In this document: in pieces, positions 16,788 to 23,695 of the stretch | Layout of the letters: each line of letters starts with the position of its first letter | How positions within the stretch are numbered: the stretch's first letter is position 1 | Origin: JAFGCL01 sp964423835 | Lineage (GTDB): Bacteria; Chloroflexota; Dehalococcoidia; UBA2247; RBG-13-53-26 | DNA: 64,000 bases | Direction of reading: 5' to 3' | Assembly (NCBI GenBank): GCA_964423835.1 | Contig: CAYRGJ010000010.1 | Span: 1-64,000 of the forward strand | Translations under genes and position numbers: made by a program | The notes under the pieces: generated by a model | What the model was told of the DNA's origin: nothing | Databases searched by the model: none | The model's input: only the letters and a program-made list of their open reading frames with translations

Positions 16788-17195
16788 ATGTCTGTTGACG
16801 AGCATCTCACCCAGAACCCTCTACACATGGGAGAGTTCCCGGCGCCGGACGGGCTGGGCCGGGCCACCATATCCTGCGGTGACTCGATGCAGATGGGACT
16901 GCGGGTGGCCGGCGGGCGCATCCTGGAGGCGGCTTTCATGACGGACGGCTGCGGCCCGGTGGTCGCCTGCGGCGACGTGCTGGCCGGGCTGGCCCAGGGG
17001 ACGACTGTCGGCGAGGCCATGGCCCTGGGTGAAGAGGACCTGCTGGCCCGCCTCCCGGATGTCGAGATGCACTGCGCCACCCTGGCCGTGACCGCTCTCA
17101 GGCGGGCGATCCTGGACTACCTCGCGCTGCAGCGCGAGCCCTGGAAGAAGGCCTACCGCCAGGTCAGCCCCTTCCAGGCGGACATGCCGGGCTAG
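16788..17195 (+). CDS. NifU/IscU-like iron-sulfur scaffold protein
   Basis: The 135-aa protein keeps the three cysteines expected for an IscU-type scaffold: ISCGDSM (about 29), DGCGPVVACGD (about 51-57) and EMHCATLAV (about 90). These hold a nascent [2Fe-2S] cluster. A close relative is encoded at 54284-54733; both end in EPWKKAYR or EPWKRAYR. Downstream of the radical SAM activase it may serve cluster loading. Its stop codon overlaps that of the convergent thioredoxin gene at the CTAG sequence 17192-17195. Confidence 0.85.
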   Translation: MSVDEHLTQNPLHMGEFPAPDGLGRATISCGDSMQMGLRVAGGRILEAAFMTDGCGPVVACGDVLAGLAQGTTVGEAMALGEEDLLARLPDVEMHCATLAVTALRRAILDYLALQREPWKKAYRQVSPFQADMPG

Positions 17196-17509
17196 AGCAG
17201 GCCCTGCAGCTTGGAGCGGAGCGCCTTCTCAGGCAGCGCGCCCACCGACTGGTCAGCCAGTACCCCTGCCTTGAAGAAGATCAGCGTGGGTATGCTCATG
17301 ACGTGGTACTGGGACGGGACGTCATGGTTCTCGTCCACGTTCATCTTGCAGAACTTCAGCTTGTCCTTGAACTCCTCGGACATCTTGTCCACTATTGGCC
17401 CGAGCTGGCGGCAGGGGCCGCACCACGGGGCCCAGAAATCAACCACGACAGGGAGGCTGGACTTGAGCACCTCCTGCTCGAAATCGTGGTCCGTGATCTC
17501 CTTCACCAT
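17192..17509 (-). CDS. trxA: Thioredoxin
   Basis: The 105-aa protein has DFWAPWCGPCRQLGP with the active pair C30/C33 and the cis-proline segment MSIPTLIFF. It reduces protein disulfides in the cytosol, normally with thioredoxin reductase, which is not encoded here. The ATG at 17509 has AAGGAG nine bases upstream; an in-frame upstream ATG at 17551 would add 14 unusual residues. The gene converges on the scaffold gene with a four-base overlap of stops. Confidence 0.95.
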   Translation of the reverse strand: MVKEITDHDFEQEVLKSSLPVVVDFWAPWCGPCRQLGPIVDKMSEEFKDKLKFCKMNVDENHDVPSQYHVMSIPTLIFFKAGVLADQSVGALPEKALRSKLQGLL

Positions 17510-17687
17510 TCCCCTCTTCTCCTTCCTGCCCTGCAGGCTGTATCTTATCAAACCGGAAACCGTGGTGGTAGAATGGGCTCGCTGTGGCGGAGGCTGCAGC
17601 CATTATAGGCTGCGGCCGGAGCCCGTGGCAATAGGTCAGAGCCCCTCCCGGCGGGGACACCGGGGGCCGAACGGCGCGAGAGACCGG

Positions 17688-17936
17688 ATGATGGAGATGC
17701 GCTGGAAATGGATGGAGCACCGAGGCCGGAGCGTGCTTTGCGTGGACTACCGCGGGCTGAAGCCCCGGGAGACCCTGCCCCTGATGAAGGAGACCAATGA
17801 CGCGGTGGCCGTCGTGGGTGTCTTCGGGGTCAAGAAGATCCTCATGGAGGCGGTGGTGGGCATGTTCGACAACACCGGGATCCCGATTCGGGCCTGCAAG
17901 ACCGAGCAGGAGGCCCTGGACTGGCTGGCTGAATAG
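17688..17936 (+). CDS. Small STAS/SpoIIAA-like protein, internally shortened paralogue
   Basis: This 82-aa protein parallels the next gene: WKWMEHRGRSVLCVDYRGL corresponds to WMEYKGRQVLYADYRNL, and VVGVFGVKKILMEAVVGMF to ILGVTGVKKVLMDAVTGIF, both ending EALDWL. About 38 residues in the middle of the longer copy are absent. The start is one of two adjacent ATGs at 17688/17691 with only a weak upstream site. The family is uncharacterised; the fold resembles STAS-like signalling modules. Confidence 0.7.
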   Translation: MMEMRWKWMEHRGRSVLCVDYRGLKPRETLPLMKETNDAVAVVGVFGVKKILMEAVVGMFDNTGIPIRACKTEQEALDWLAE

Positions 17937-18003
17937 GCAGGCCGGGGACGCGGGCGGCTGGGCACGCCGGACTGGCTGGCAGAGGGAGAGAAAGGAGGGA
18001 GAG

Positions 18004-18366
18004 ATGCCGGCAAAGTGGATGGAGTACAAAGGCAGGCAGGTGCTCTACGCAGACTACCGCAATCTCAGCTCCAAGGAGTTCGTGGCGCTCCTGGAGGAAG
18101 CCGACCGCATGATAGCGGCCTCGCCCGACAGGGTCCTCTACCTGGGCAACATCGAAGAAGCGGCGGTCTCCCGGGAGGTCATGGACTGGCTGCGGCGCCA
18201 CGGTCCGGACACCGCCAGGAAGAAGGTGGACAAGATCGCCATCCTGGGCGTTACCGGGGTGAAGAAGGTGCTCATGGATGCGGTGACGGGCATCTTCGCC
18301 AAGGTGGCCGTGCCGGCCCGGCCGTTCAAGACCGAGACCGAAGCGCTGGACTGGCTGGTGAAGTAG
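18004..18366 (+). CDS. Small STAS/SpoIIAA-like protein
   Basis: The 120-aa protein begins with a strong AGGAGG site before ATG 18004. Its alternating beta/alpha layout, with a KVDKIAILGVTGVKKVLMDA core and a C-terminal FKTETEALDWLVK helix, looks like the STAS/SpoIIAA-like family of small conserved proteins. I know of no defined function. The upstream 82-aa gene is a shortened copy 67 bases away, so the pair probably arose by duplication. Confidence 0.7.
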   Translation: MPAKWMEYKGRQVLYADYRNLSSKEFVALLEEADRMIAASPDRVLYLGNIEEAAVSREVMDWLRRHGPDTARKKVDKIAILGVTGVKKVLMDAVTGIFAKVAVPARPFKTETEALDWLVK

Positions 18367-18440
18367 CTGGAAGAGCCGGTCTTTGCCGTGCAGCTGGCCG
18401 GTCGGGGTATCCTGTTGTTGGAGAGTAATAGGAGGCAGAC

Positions 18441-19136
18441 ATAGCCCGGGAGGTCGTCCTCAGCATAGATGGTCGGGAGATAAGGGCCCGCGAGGGAGAA
18501 AGGCTCCTGTGGGCGGCCCTGGACCACGACATATACATCCCCAACCTGTGCGCCATTCGTGAGGCGGACCCGCCCTTCGGCGGCTGCCGTCTCTGCTTTG
18601 TGGAAATCGAGGGCCGGCGGGCGCCGGTGACGGCCTGCAGCCAGCCGGTGGAGGATGGGATGGTGGTCCATACCGACACGCCGCGGGTCAGACAGCTCCG
18701 CCGCACCGCCTTTGAGCTCCTGCTGACGCACCACCACCTGGACTGCGCCCGCTGCCCCAAGAACAGGAGCTGCGAGCTGCAGAGGATAGCCGCCCACCAG
18801 AAGTTCAAGCTGAAGCCGCAACGGCTGCGCCCCATACCGCGCGACCTGCCGGTGGACGCCAGCCACCCGCTCTTCACCTACGACCCCAACAAATGCGTTC
18901 TCTGCGGCAAATGCGTATGGGTCTGCCAGCGGCGCGGCGTGGGCGCCATAGATTTTGCCTTCAGGGGACTGGAGACGGCTATCAGCACCTTCGACCGGAT
19001 CCCCATGGCGGAGGCCAGGTGCGATTCCTGCCTGGAGTGCGTCCGGGTGTGCCCGGTGGGAGCGCTGGCGGTCAAAGAAGGACAGCCGGCCTGCCCCGGC
19101 GGCGCGCCGCGGGAGGGGCCGGAGGGCGATGCATGA
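18441..19136 (+). CDS. Ferredoxin with [2Fe-2S] and two [4Fe-4S] sites (HoxU/NuoG-like N-terminal module), apparent ATA start
   Basis: Reading from 18441 gives 231 aa in the order [2Fe-2S] domain (NLC, then FGGCRLC, then TACSQP), the HHLDCARCPKNRSCEL His-Cys3 cluster, and two CxxCxxCxxxC sites (CVLCGKCVWVC and CDSCLECVRVC). This is the module found in HoxU, NuoG and Fe-hydrogenase subunits, an electron-transfer hub. The [2Fe-2S] domain is complete only if translation begins at the ATA codon 18441, which has GGAGG five bases upstream; an in-frame TAG precedes it at 18429. The first ordinary start, GTG 18600, would delete three cluster ligands. The next gene overlaps by ATGA. Confidence 0.85.
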   Translation: MAREVVLSIDGREIRAREGERLLWAALDHDIYIPNLCAIREADPPFGGCRLCFVEIEGRRAPVTACSQPVEDGMVVHTDTPRVRQLRRTAFELLLTHHHLDCARCPKNRSCELQRIAAHQKFKLKPQRLRPIPRDLPVDASHPLFTYDPNKCVLCGKCVWVCQRRGVGAIDFAFRGLETAISTFDRIPMAEARCDSCLECVRVCPVGALAVKEGQPACPGGAPREGPEGDA

Positions 19137-19651
19137 TGATTCGGGGTCAGCCAGGGAGCTCGGGCCGGCCCGCCGTCCGGGCCCTGCCAGGCCGCCGCCA
19201 GGTGAGGCTCGCCGGGATCATGCTGGCGCTGGTGGCCCTGGCCCTGCTGGTGTTGGGCGGGGCCGGGTGTGGCAGCAGCGTGCCCACCAAGGTCGTCTTC
19301 CTGGACGACTGGGAGGCCGCCAAAGAGCAGGCGGCCAGCCAGGGCAAGCCCATCATGATCAACTTCTACACGGACACCTGACAGGCATGCAAACGGCTGG
19401 ATGCCGATACCTTCTCGGACGAAAGGGTGAGCGCCCTCATCAACGAGCGGCTGGTCCCGTTAAAGAGCAACGCCTGGAAGAGCCAGCTCTTTGTGGACTA
19501 CCTGAAAGAGGGCTCCAGCTTCTACGTCCCCACCACGGTCTTCACGGATGCGTCGGGCGAGGAGGTCCACCGCGTTACGGGTTACCTGGGTCCGGCGGAG
19601 TTTGCCGCGGAGGTAGACTCGGTGCTGGCGGCTTACGCCGGCGGATCATGA
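19133..19651 (+). CDS. Thioredoxin-fold lipoprotein with in-frame UGA (probable selenocysteine, UxxC)
   Basis: The 172-aa product reads through TGA at 19379-19381, residue 83. Before it the frame encodes a signal sequence (LAGIMLALVALALLVLGGAGC, lipobox Cys near 47) and a thioredoxin-type strand IMINFYTDT; after it QACKRLDADTF and a VPTTVF cis-proline segment continue in the same frame. The UGA replaces the first Cys of the CxxC active site, giving U83-Q-A-C86. A hairpin lies at 19394-19406. GGAGGG precedes ATG 19133. It is expected on the outer face of the membrane, next to a NapH-like protein. A nonsense mutation is the alternative. Confidence 0.8.
19394..19406 (+). promoter_or_regulatory. 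Candidate bacterial SECIS hairpin of the thioredoxin-like selenoprotein
   Basis: CGGC (19394-19397) pairs with GCCG (19403-19406) around loop TGGAT, which has G in its second position. The loop begins 16 bases after the UGA. This meets the loose bacterial SECIS pattern (short upper stem, early G in the loop, about 16-37 bases from the UGA). A competing hairpin, GGCAT/ATGCC (19384-19388 with 19401-19405), is also possible. Confidence 0.5.
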
Positions 19652-19679
19652 GTCCGGGGGCGCTCCGGCAATTGGGAAG

Positions 19680-19823
19680 ATGAAGGCCTACGGCTCTATC
19701 ATAGTCCGCGCCCTCCTGCTCCTGCTATTCATTGGGTTTGTGGCGGGCTTCGCCGCCAGCCAGTACGAAGCCGTGCGCAGGCTGCTGATCGTCATCTGCA
19801 GCTCCTGCATCGGGATCGGTTGA
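19680..19823 (+). CDS. 47-aa single-span membrane peptide with CSSC motif
   Basis: The ATG at 19680 opens a 47-codon frame: a hydrophobic span (SIIVRALLLLLFIGFVAGFA at about 6-25), a short charged turn (QYEAVRR) and the ending LLIVICSSCIGIG. The CxxC pair lies at the extreme C-terminus, next to a second hydrophobic patch. It sits 28 bases after the selenoprotein gene and nine bases before the NapH-like gene, so it belongs to the same transcript. It may relay thiol redox equivalents; that is inference. Confidence 0.7.
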   Translation: MKAYGSIIVRALLLLLFIGFVAGFAASQYEAVRRLLIVICSSCIGIG

Positions 19824-19832
19824 CAGGGGTCG

Positions 19833-20612
19833 ATGAGCAAGCTCAGGTGGACCACCCAGATCCTGGCCCTGATCATCGCTAATCTGGGGGTCTTCGCCGT
19901 CCTGCAGACGGGCGTCCCCTGCCCCTTCTTCTACTGCTACGCCTGCCCGGCGGCGGCGTTCGCCTGCCCCATCGGGGTCTTTCAGAACTACGCTGCCCTG
20001 CAGCAGTTCCCTTTCTACGCGCTGGGGGTGATCGGGCTGTTCGGCCTGGCCCTGGGCCGGTTCTGGTGCGGCTGGGCCTGCCCCTTTGGCCTGGTGCAGG
20101 ACCTGGTCTCCCGGGCGAGGGGCCGCAAGGCCGGGGACGTGCTCCGCCTGCCCCGCGGCGCCTGGGTCAAGTTCGTGGTGCTGTTCGCCGTTTTACTGCT
20201 GGCCTGGGCCGCCGGCGAGACCCTGTTCTGCAAGGTCTGCCCCGCGGGCAGCCTCTTCGCGGCCATCCCCCAGCGGTTCGTGTCCGCCGAGTTCCATTTC
20301 GGGACGTTCTTCTATGTCCATCTGGCGACGCTGGCGGCGGCCCTGGTCCTCTTTGCCCTGGCCGGCCGGTTCTGGTGCCGTTACCTCTGCCCCATGGGGG
20401 CGGTCCTGGGGCTGTTCAACCCTGTGAGCCTGCTGAAGGTGCGGGTGAACTTCCAGAAATGCAGCCGCTGCCAGGCGTGCCTGCGGGTCTGCCCGGCCAG
20501 AATAGACAGGCTGGAGGATATCGAGAGCTGCACCGACTGCACGCGATGCGGCAAGTGCGTGGAGGCCTGCCGGGCCGATGCCATCGGGGTTTCGGCCTCA
20601 CTCCGGCGCTGA
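19833..20612 (+). CDS. NapH/MauN-like membrane polyferredoxin
   Basis: The 259-aa protein has about five membrane spans with the cytoplasmic-side CGWACPFG and CRYLCPMG motifs, plus CPAAAFACP and CKVCPAG. It ends in two [4Fe-4S] sites (CSRCQACLRVC and CTDCTRCGKCVEAC). NapH-type proteins pass electrons between quinol or ferredoxin and periplasmic partners. Here the likely partners are the adjacent thioredoxin-fold lipoprotein and the soluble ferredoxin encoded upstream. Spacing within the cluster is tight, pointing to one operon from 18441 to 20612. Confidence 0.9.
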   Translation: MSKLRWTTQILALIIANLGVFAVLQTGVPCPFFYCYACPAAAFACPIGVFQNYAALQQFPFYALGVIGLFGLALGRFWCGWACPFGLVQDLVSRARGRKAGDVLRLPRGAWVKFVVLFAVLLLAWAAGETLFCKVCPAGSLFAAIPQRFVSAEFHFGTFFYVHLATLAAALVLFALAGRFWCRYLCPMGAVLGLFNPVSLLKVRVNFQKCSRCQACLRVCPARIDRLEDIESCTDCTRCGKCVEACRADAIGVSASLRR

Positions 20613-20730
20613 CCGGACTCCACAGTCTTGTGCCTGGAAGCGCCAATCGATACACGCGATTTCTAGCTGTCGGGCGGGAGCCGCCGGCAGGTGCCGGGCC
20701 CGCAGCGGGCCCCGGCGAAGGAGGTTGGGT

Positions 20731-21036
20731 ATGGCAGTCGTCGAGATCAGCATCGTGCCCGTGGGCACCAAGACGGCTTCGGTCAGCAAGCACGTGGCCG
20801 CTGCGCTCAAGGTGCTGCGCCGGGAGAAGAAGGTGGTCTACGAGCTGACATCCATGGGGACTATCCTGGAGGGAGAGTTGGATGATGTCCTCCGGGCAGC
20901 CCGGAAGATGCACGAGGCCGTCCTGGACGGAGGGGTTCGCCGGGTGGTGACCACCATCAAGATCGACGACCGGCGCGACAAGCCTCTTTCCATGAGCGGC
21001 AAGGTGGAGTCAGTGGTGCGGAAGCTGCAGCGGTAG
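20731..21036 (+). CDS. MTH1187-family (DUF77) thiamine-binding protein
   Basis: The 101-aa protein has the DUF77 layout: VVEISIVPVGTKTASVSKHV, then YELTSMGTILEGELDDVL, and a final VTTIKIDDRRDKPLSM strand. The family binds thiamine or a related ligand in tetramers of ferredoxin-like folds. The ATG at 20731 follows GAAGGAGG. It stands alone between the electron-transfer cluster and the convergent HigBA pair. Confidence 0.85.
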   Translation: MAVVEISIVPVGTKTASVSKHVAAALKVLRREKKVVYELTSMGTILEGELDDVLRAARKMHEAVLDGGVRRVVTTIKIDDRRDKPLSMSGKVESVVRKLQR

Positions 21037-21051
21037 GAGGGCCGGAGCAAC

Positions 21052-21357
21052 CTACCGGGCGGCCGTCAGGGCCCGGACCTCCCTGTCCAGGCTGGTGCCC
21101 AGGCGGTCCTTCTCCGACTCAATGTCGTAGCGGGCCTGCAGGTTCATCCAGAATCGCTCGGAAGTGCTGAAGTAGCGTGAAAGCCTGAGGGCGGTATCGG
21201 CGGTAACGGCCCTCTTGCCGTGCACTATCTCGTTAATACGACGTGGCGGTACGCTCACATCCTTGGCCAGGCGGTACTGGCTGATGTTCATGGGCCTCAA
21301 GAACTCCTCCAGAAGCACTTCGCCTGGGTGTATCGGCCTCATCCTCTTGCCGGGCAT
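21052..21357 (-). CDS. higA: HigA-type antitoxin (HTH)
   Basis: The 101-aa protein starts MPGKRMRPIHPGEVLLEEFL, the usual HigA opening, followed by an HTH (YRLAKDVSVPPRRINEIVHG) and FWMNLQARYDIE. HigA binds and neutralises the HigB toxin and represses the operon. GGAGG lies four bases before ATG 21357. The toxin gene is immediately upstream, the reversed toxin-first order typical of higBA. Confidence 0.9.
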   Translation of the reverse strand: MPGKRMRPIHPGEVLLEEFLRPMNISQYRLAKDVSVPPRRINEIVHGKRAVTADTALRLSRYFSTSERFWMNLQARYDIESEKDRLGTSLDREVRALTAAR

Positions 21358-21365
21358 GCCACCTC

Positions 21366-21647
21366 CTAATGATAGTCCACTATCTGGACCTCGTCGGCCT
21401 CCCCATTGCTCCAACGGAAGCATATCCTCCATTTCTCGTTGATCCGTATGCTGTACTGCCCCGCACGGTCCCCGTGCAGTTTCTCCAGGCGGTTGCCCGG
21501 GGGCAGCGCCAGGTCCTCGAGTGAATCAGCCGCATCAAGGATGACCAGCTTTCGAAGGGCAATCCTGCGGATGTCTTCCGGCAATCTGCGGGGGCTCTCC
21601 CGATTGAAGATCCTCTCGGTCTCTTCGTCTCGGAAGCCCCGTATCAT
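21366..21647 (-). CDS. higB: HigB-type toxin (RelE/ParE superfamily)
   Basis: The 93-aa protein has the HigB pattern: MIRGFRDEETERIF at the N-terminus, then LPPGNRLEKL, and QYSIRINEKWRICF near the C-terminus with the Arg residues used for ribosome-dependent mRNA cleavage. It precedes its antitoxin by eight bases. The pair is likely autoregulated. Confidence 0.9.
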   Translation of the reverse strand: MIRGFRDEETERIFNRESPRRLPEDIRRIALRKLVILDAADSLEDLALPPGNRLEKLHGDRAGQYSIRINEKWRICFRWSNGEADEVQIVDYH

Positions 21648-21717
21648 CTGCCTATCATAGCCCCCAATGGTAATAACGTCAACCGTTATGAATGGGTCCT
21701 GACCGCCCTGCCTGGTG

Positions 21718-21761
21718 GAGGGTGGGGCCCGGGAACAGGACGGGGGACGGGCCCCACCCTC
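21718..21761. terminator. 14-bp perfect inverted repeat (hairpin)
   Basis: Bases 21718-21731 pair perfectly with 21748-21761 across a 16-base loop; the core is GGGTGGGGCCCG. It lies between the end of the 109-aa gene (21777) and the start of higB (21647), both read leftwards, so it can terminate the former. There is no T-run on either side. Confidence 0.45.
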
Positions 21762-21776
21762 GCTATACGGCGGGCC

Positions 21777-22106
21777 CTATTCCCCGACGGGAACAGGATC
21801 AACCGCCGGTTCGGCCGGCGCCGGGGCCGGGTCGGCGGCCGCCGGCGCTTGAGGCGGCGCCATGCCGTTACGCAGCTTGTCCAGGAATACTCTGCGAACG
21901 CCGTACGAGGCCCAGTTGGCATGATCGGGCGTCTTACGGTTGAAGCCTACCAGGGAGGCCAGGTCGTAGACCATGGCGTCGATGGCCCCGACCTTGAAGG
22001 ACCGGTCATAGGTGGAGGCCCCGATGCTGGCCTGATAGTCAGCATAGAGCATCCTCCGGGCCTTCCATTCCAGGATCATTTCGAATGCGCGGTCCAGTTC
22101 AGTCAT
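21777..22106 (-). CDS. Conserved hypothetical protein with Ala/Pro-rich tail
   Basis: The 109-aa protein has a helical first part (ELDRAFEMILEWKARRML, and ASLVGFNRKTPDHANWASYG) and an acidic Ala/Pro tail (residues about 84-109) made of PAPAEPAV-like units. I do not recognise a family. The ATG at 22106 has GGAGG six bases upstream. A strong sigma-70-type promoter (22157-22186) serves it, which suggests considerable expression. Confidence 0.6.
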   Translation of the reverse strand: MTELDRAFEMILEWKARRMLYADYQASIGASTYDRSFKVGAIDAMVYDLASLVGFNRKTPDHANWASYGVRRVFLDKLRNGMAPPQAPAAADPAPAPAEPAVDPVPVGE

Positions 22107-22156
22107 TTTCACCCTCCTTTTTTCTTCTGCTGAACGCGTCCCTCTACGATAGAGAT

Positions 22157-22186
22157 AGTATACGATATAAACTCATATGCTGTCAA
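22157..22186 (-). promoter_or_regulatory. Strong promoter of the 109-aa gene
   Basis: On the minus strand TTGACA (22186-22181), an 18-base spacer and TATACT (22162-22157) form a near-consensus promoter about 50 bases before the ATG at 22106. Confidence 0.7.
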
Positions 22187-22210
22187 TCCCCCCGGGCCAG
22201 GCCATCGGCT

Positions 22211-22251
22211 AATGCAACGAAATTGCATTTGAGCTTGGGCCATGCTATATT
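22211..22251 (+). promoter_or_regulatory. Promoter and dyad operator of the fur-znu operon
   Basis: AATGCAA (22211-22217) and TTGCATT (22223-22229) form a perfect 7-bp inverted repeat with a five-base centre. The right half doubles as a -35 element (TTGCAT, 22223-22228), followed after 17 bases by TATATT (22246-22251). A repressor bound to the dyad would block RNA polymerase. The position fits autoregulation by the Fur-family gene directly downstream. Confidence 0.6.
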
Positions 22252-22275
22252 GAGCGGTGGCAAGGGAGGCCCGGG

Positions 22276-22701
22276 ACGTCTTTCACAGAGCATGCCATCG
22301 AAGTCCTGCGCCAGCGGGGCTACAGGGTAACCAGGCCCCGCCGGCAGGTGATTGAGGCCATCGGCCGGGCCGAAGGCGCCATGTCGCCCAACGACATCGG
22401 ACGCATGATGGAGGAGGGGGGGAAGCACCTCGACCAGGTGACCATCTACCGGGTGGTCAATCTCCTCTGCTCGCTGAACCTGGTGCACCGGGTGTTCTCC
22501 CAGGGCGGGTACGTCCGGTGCGATCTGCTGGAGGAAGAGGGATGCCATCGCTTTCTGATCTGCCGGGGCTGCGGCAGCCTGCAGGAGTTCCGGGACGAGG
22601 CGCTCTGCCGGCAGGAGAGCGAAGCGGCGCGGAAGCTGGGCTTCCGCGCGGAGCACCACGTGACGGAGTCCTCCGGACTGTGCAGGGATTGCCGTGAATA
22701 G
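22276..22701 (+). CDS. Fur-family (Zur-like) regulator, apparent ACG start
   Basis: The 141-aa protein has the Fur order: winged helix (YRVTRPRRQVIEAIGRAEG, then DQVTIYRVVNLL) and a metal-binding dimer domain with HRFLICRGCGSLQEF and a C-terminal CRDC, the paired CxxC of a structural zinc. The first 24 residues are needed for the winged helix. They are read only if translation starts at ACG 22276, which has GGGAGG six bases upstream; no ATG, GTG or TTG exists in frame between a TAA at 22210 and GTG 22348. The zinc transporter genes follow with overlapping codons, so a zinc-sensing role is likely. Confidence 0.85.
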   Translation, partial: TSFTEHAIEVLRQRGYRVTRPRRQVIEAIGRAEGAMSPNDIGRMMEEGGKHLDQVTIYRVVNLLCSLNLVHRVFSQGGYVRCDLLEEEGCHRFLICRGCGSLQEFRDEALCRQESEAARKLGFRAEHHVTESSGLCRDCRE

Positions 22702-23695
22702 CCCACGTGCCGGGGGGCCGGGGCTGTTCGGCGGGCGCCGCGGCCGGAGCCGGCATCCCGGTCGAAGCCGGGGCCGGAGGCTGGCAGCCGTGGTGCTGTC
22801 GGCGCTGTGCGCGCTGGCGGCTCTGCTCGGCGGCCCGGCCTGCGGGCCGGAGACCCACAGCGGGAAACCGGTGGTGGTGGCCACCATATTCCCCCTGGCC
22901 GATTTTGTGAGGAACGTGGCCGGAGACCGGGTCGACGTGATCACGCTGCTGCCGGCCGGCGCCAGCCCGCACATCTACGAGCCTACCCCCGGCGACATGA
23001 AGGCCGTGGCCGGAGCCATGCTCCTGGTGGTCAACGGCGCGGGGCTGGACTTCTGGGTGGAGGACCTGAGGTCGGCCGTCGGTGACGGGCTGCCGGTGCT
23101 GGATACATCCGTGGCCCTGGCTGAAGAGGGCCTGCTGCTCTCCGGCCATGAGCACGACCACGAAGGGGAAGGAGCCGGGGGCGGGCTGAACCCGCACTAC
23201 TGGCTGGACCCGGCCCTGGCGCAGAGGGAGGTGGAGGACATCGCCGCCGCGCTGGCGGCGGCTGACCCGGACCACCGGGAGGCCTATGTGGCCAATGCCG
23301 CGGCCTACCTGGATGAGCTGCGATCGCTGGACGAAGAGATCGCCCGGGAGACGCAGTCCTTCTCGCGGCGCGAGTTCATCACCTTTCATCCGGCCTGGAC
23401 CTATTTCGCCGGCCGGTACGGGCTGGTGGAGGCGGCGGTGATCGAGGAGGCGCCGGGGAAGGAGCCCTCGGTGGAGTACATCATGAGCGTGGTGGACGTG
23501 GCGCGGAGCCACGACGTGAAGGCCATCTTCGCTGAGCCGCAGTTCAGCACCAAAGCGGCCGAGTCCATCGCCGACGAGTGCGAGGCGCAGGTGCTCCTGC
23601 TGGACCCCCTCGGCGGCCCGGGGCTGGAGGGCCGCGACAGCTACCTGGGCCTCATGAGGTACAACGTGGACCAGATGGCGGGGGCGATGGCGTGA
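22694..23695 (+). CDS. znuA: Zinc/manganese ABC transporter substrate-binding lipoprotein (ZnuA-like)
   Basis: The 333-aa protein has an Arg-rich N-terminus, a hydrophobic signal (LAAVVLSALCALAALLGGPAC) with lipobox Cys near residue 50, and the cluster A-I fold: ATIFPLADFVRNV, a His-rich loop GHEHDHEGEG, NPHYWLDPAL and FITFHPAWTYFA with metal-binding His residues. It captures zinc or manganese outside the cell for the following ATPase and permease. The GTG start at 22694 overlaps the end of the fur gene. Confidence 0.9.
   Translation: MNSPRAGGPGLFGGRRGRSRHPGRSRGRRLAAVVLSALCALAALLGGPACGPETHSGKPVVVATIFPLADFVRNVAGDRVDVITLLPAGASPHIYEPTPGDMKAVAGAMLLVVNGAGLDFWVEDLRSAVGDGLPVLDTSVALAEEGLLLSGHEHDHEGEGAGGGLNPHYWLDPALAQREVEDIAAALAAADPDHREAYVANAAAYLDELRSLDEEIARETQSFSRREFITFHPAWTYFAGRYGLVEAAVIEEAPGKEPSVEYIMSVVDVARSHDVKAIFAEPQFSTKAAESIADECEAQVLLLDPLGGPGLEGRDSYLGLMRYNVDQMAGAMA

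Noticed and set aside
17510..17687. GC-rich inverted repeats upstream of the 82-aa STAS-like gene, considered as a riboswitch or small RNA.
   Set aside because: The repeats are short and imperfect, and I could match no riboswitch core.
19379..19381. A nonsense mutation or sequencing error as the cause of the TGA in the thioredoxin-like gene.
   Set aside because: The codon falls exactly on the first active-site Cys position, the frame continues with intact family motifs, and a second gene in the window shows the same replacement with a SECIS hairpin. It remains the alternative to exclude.
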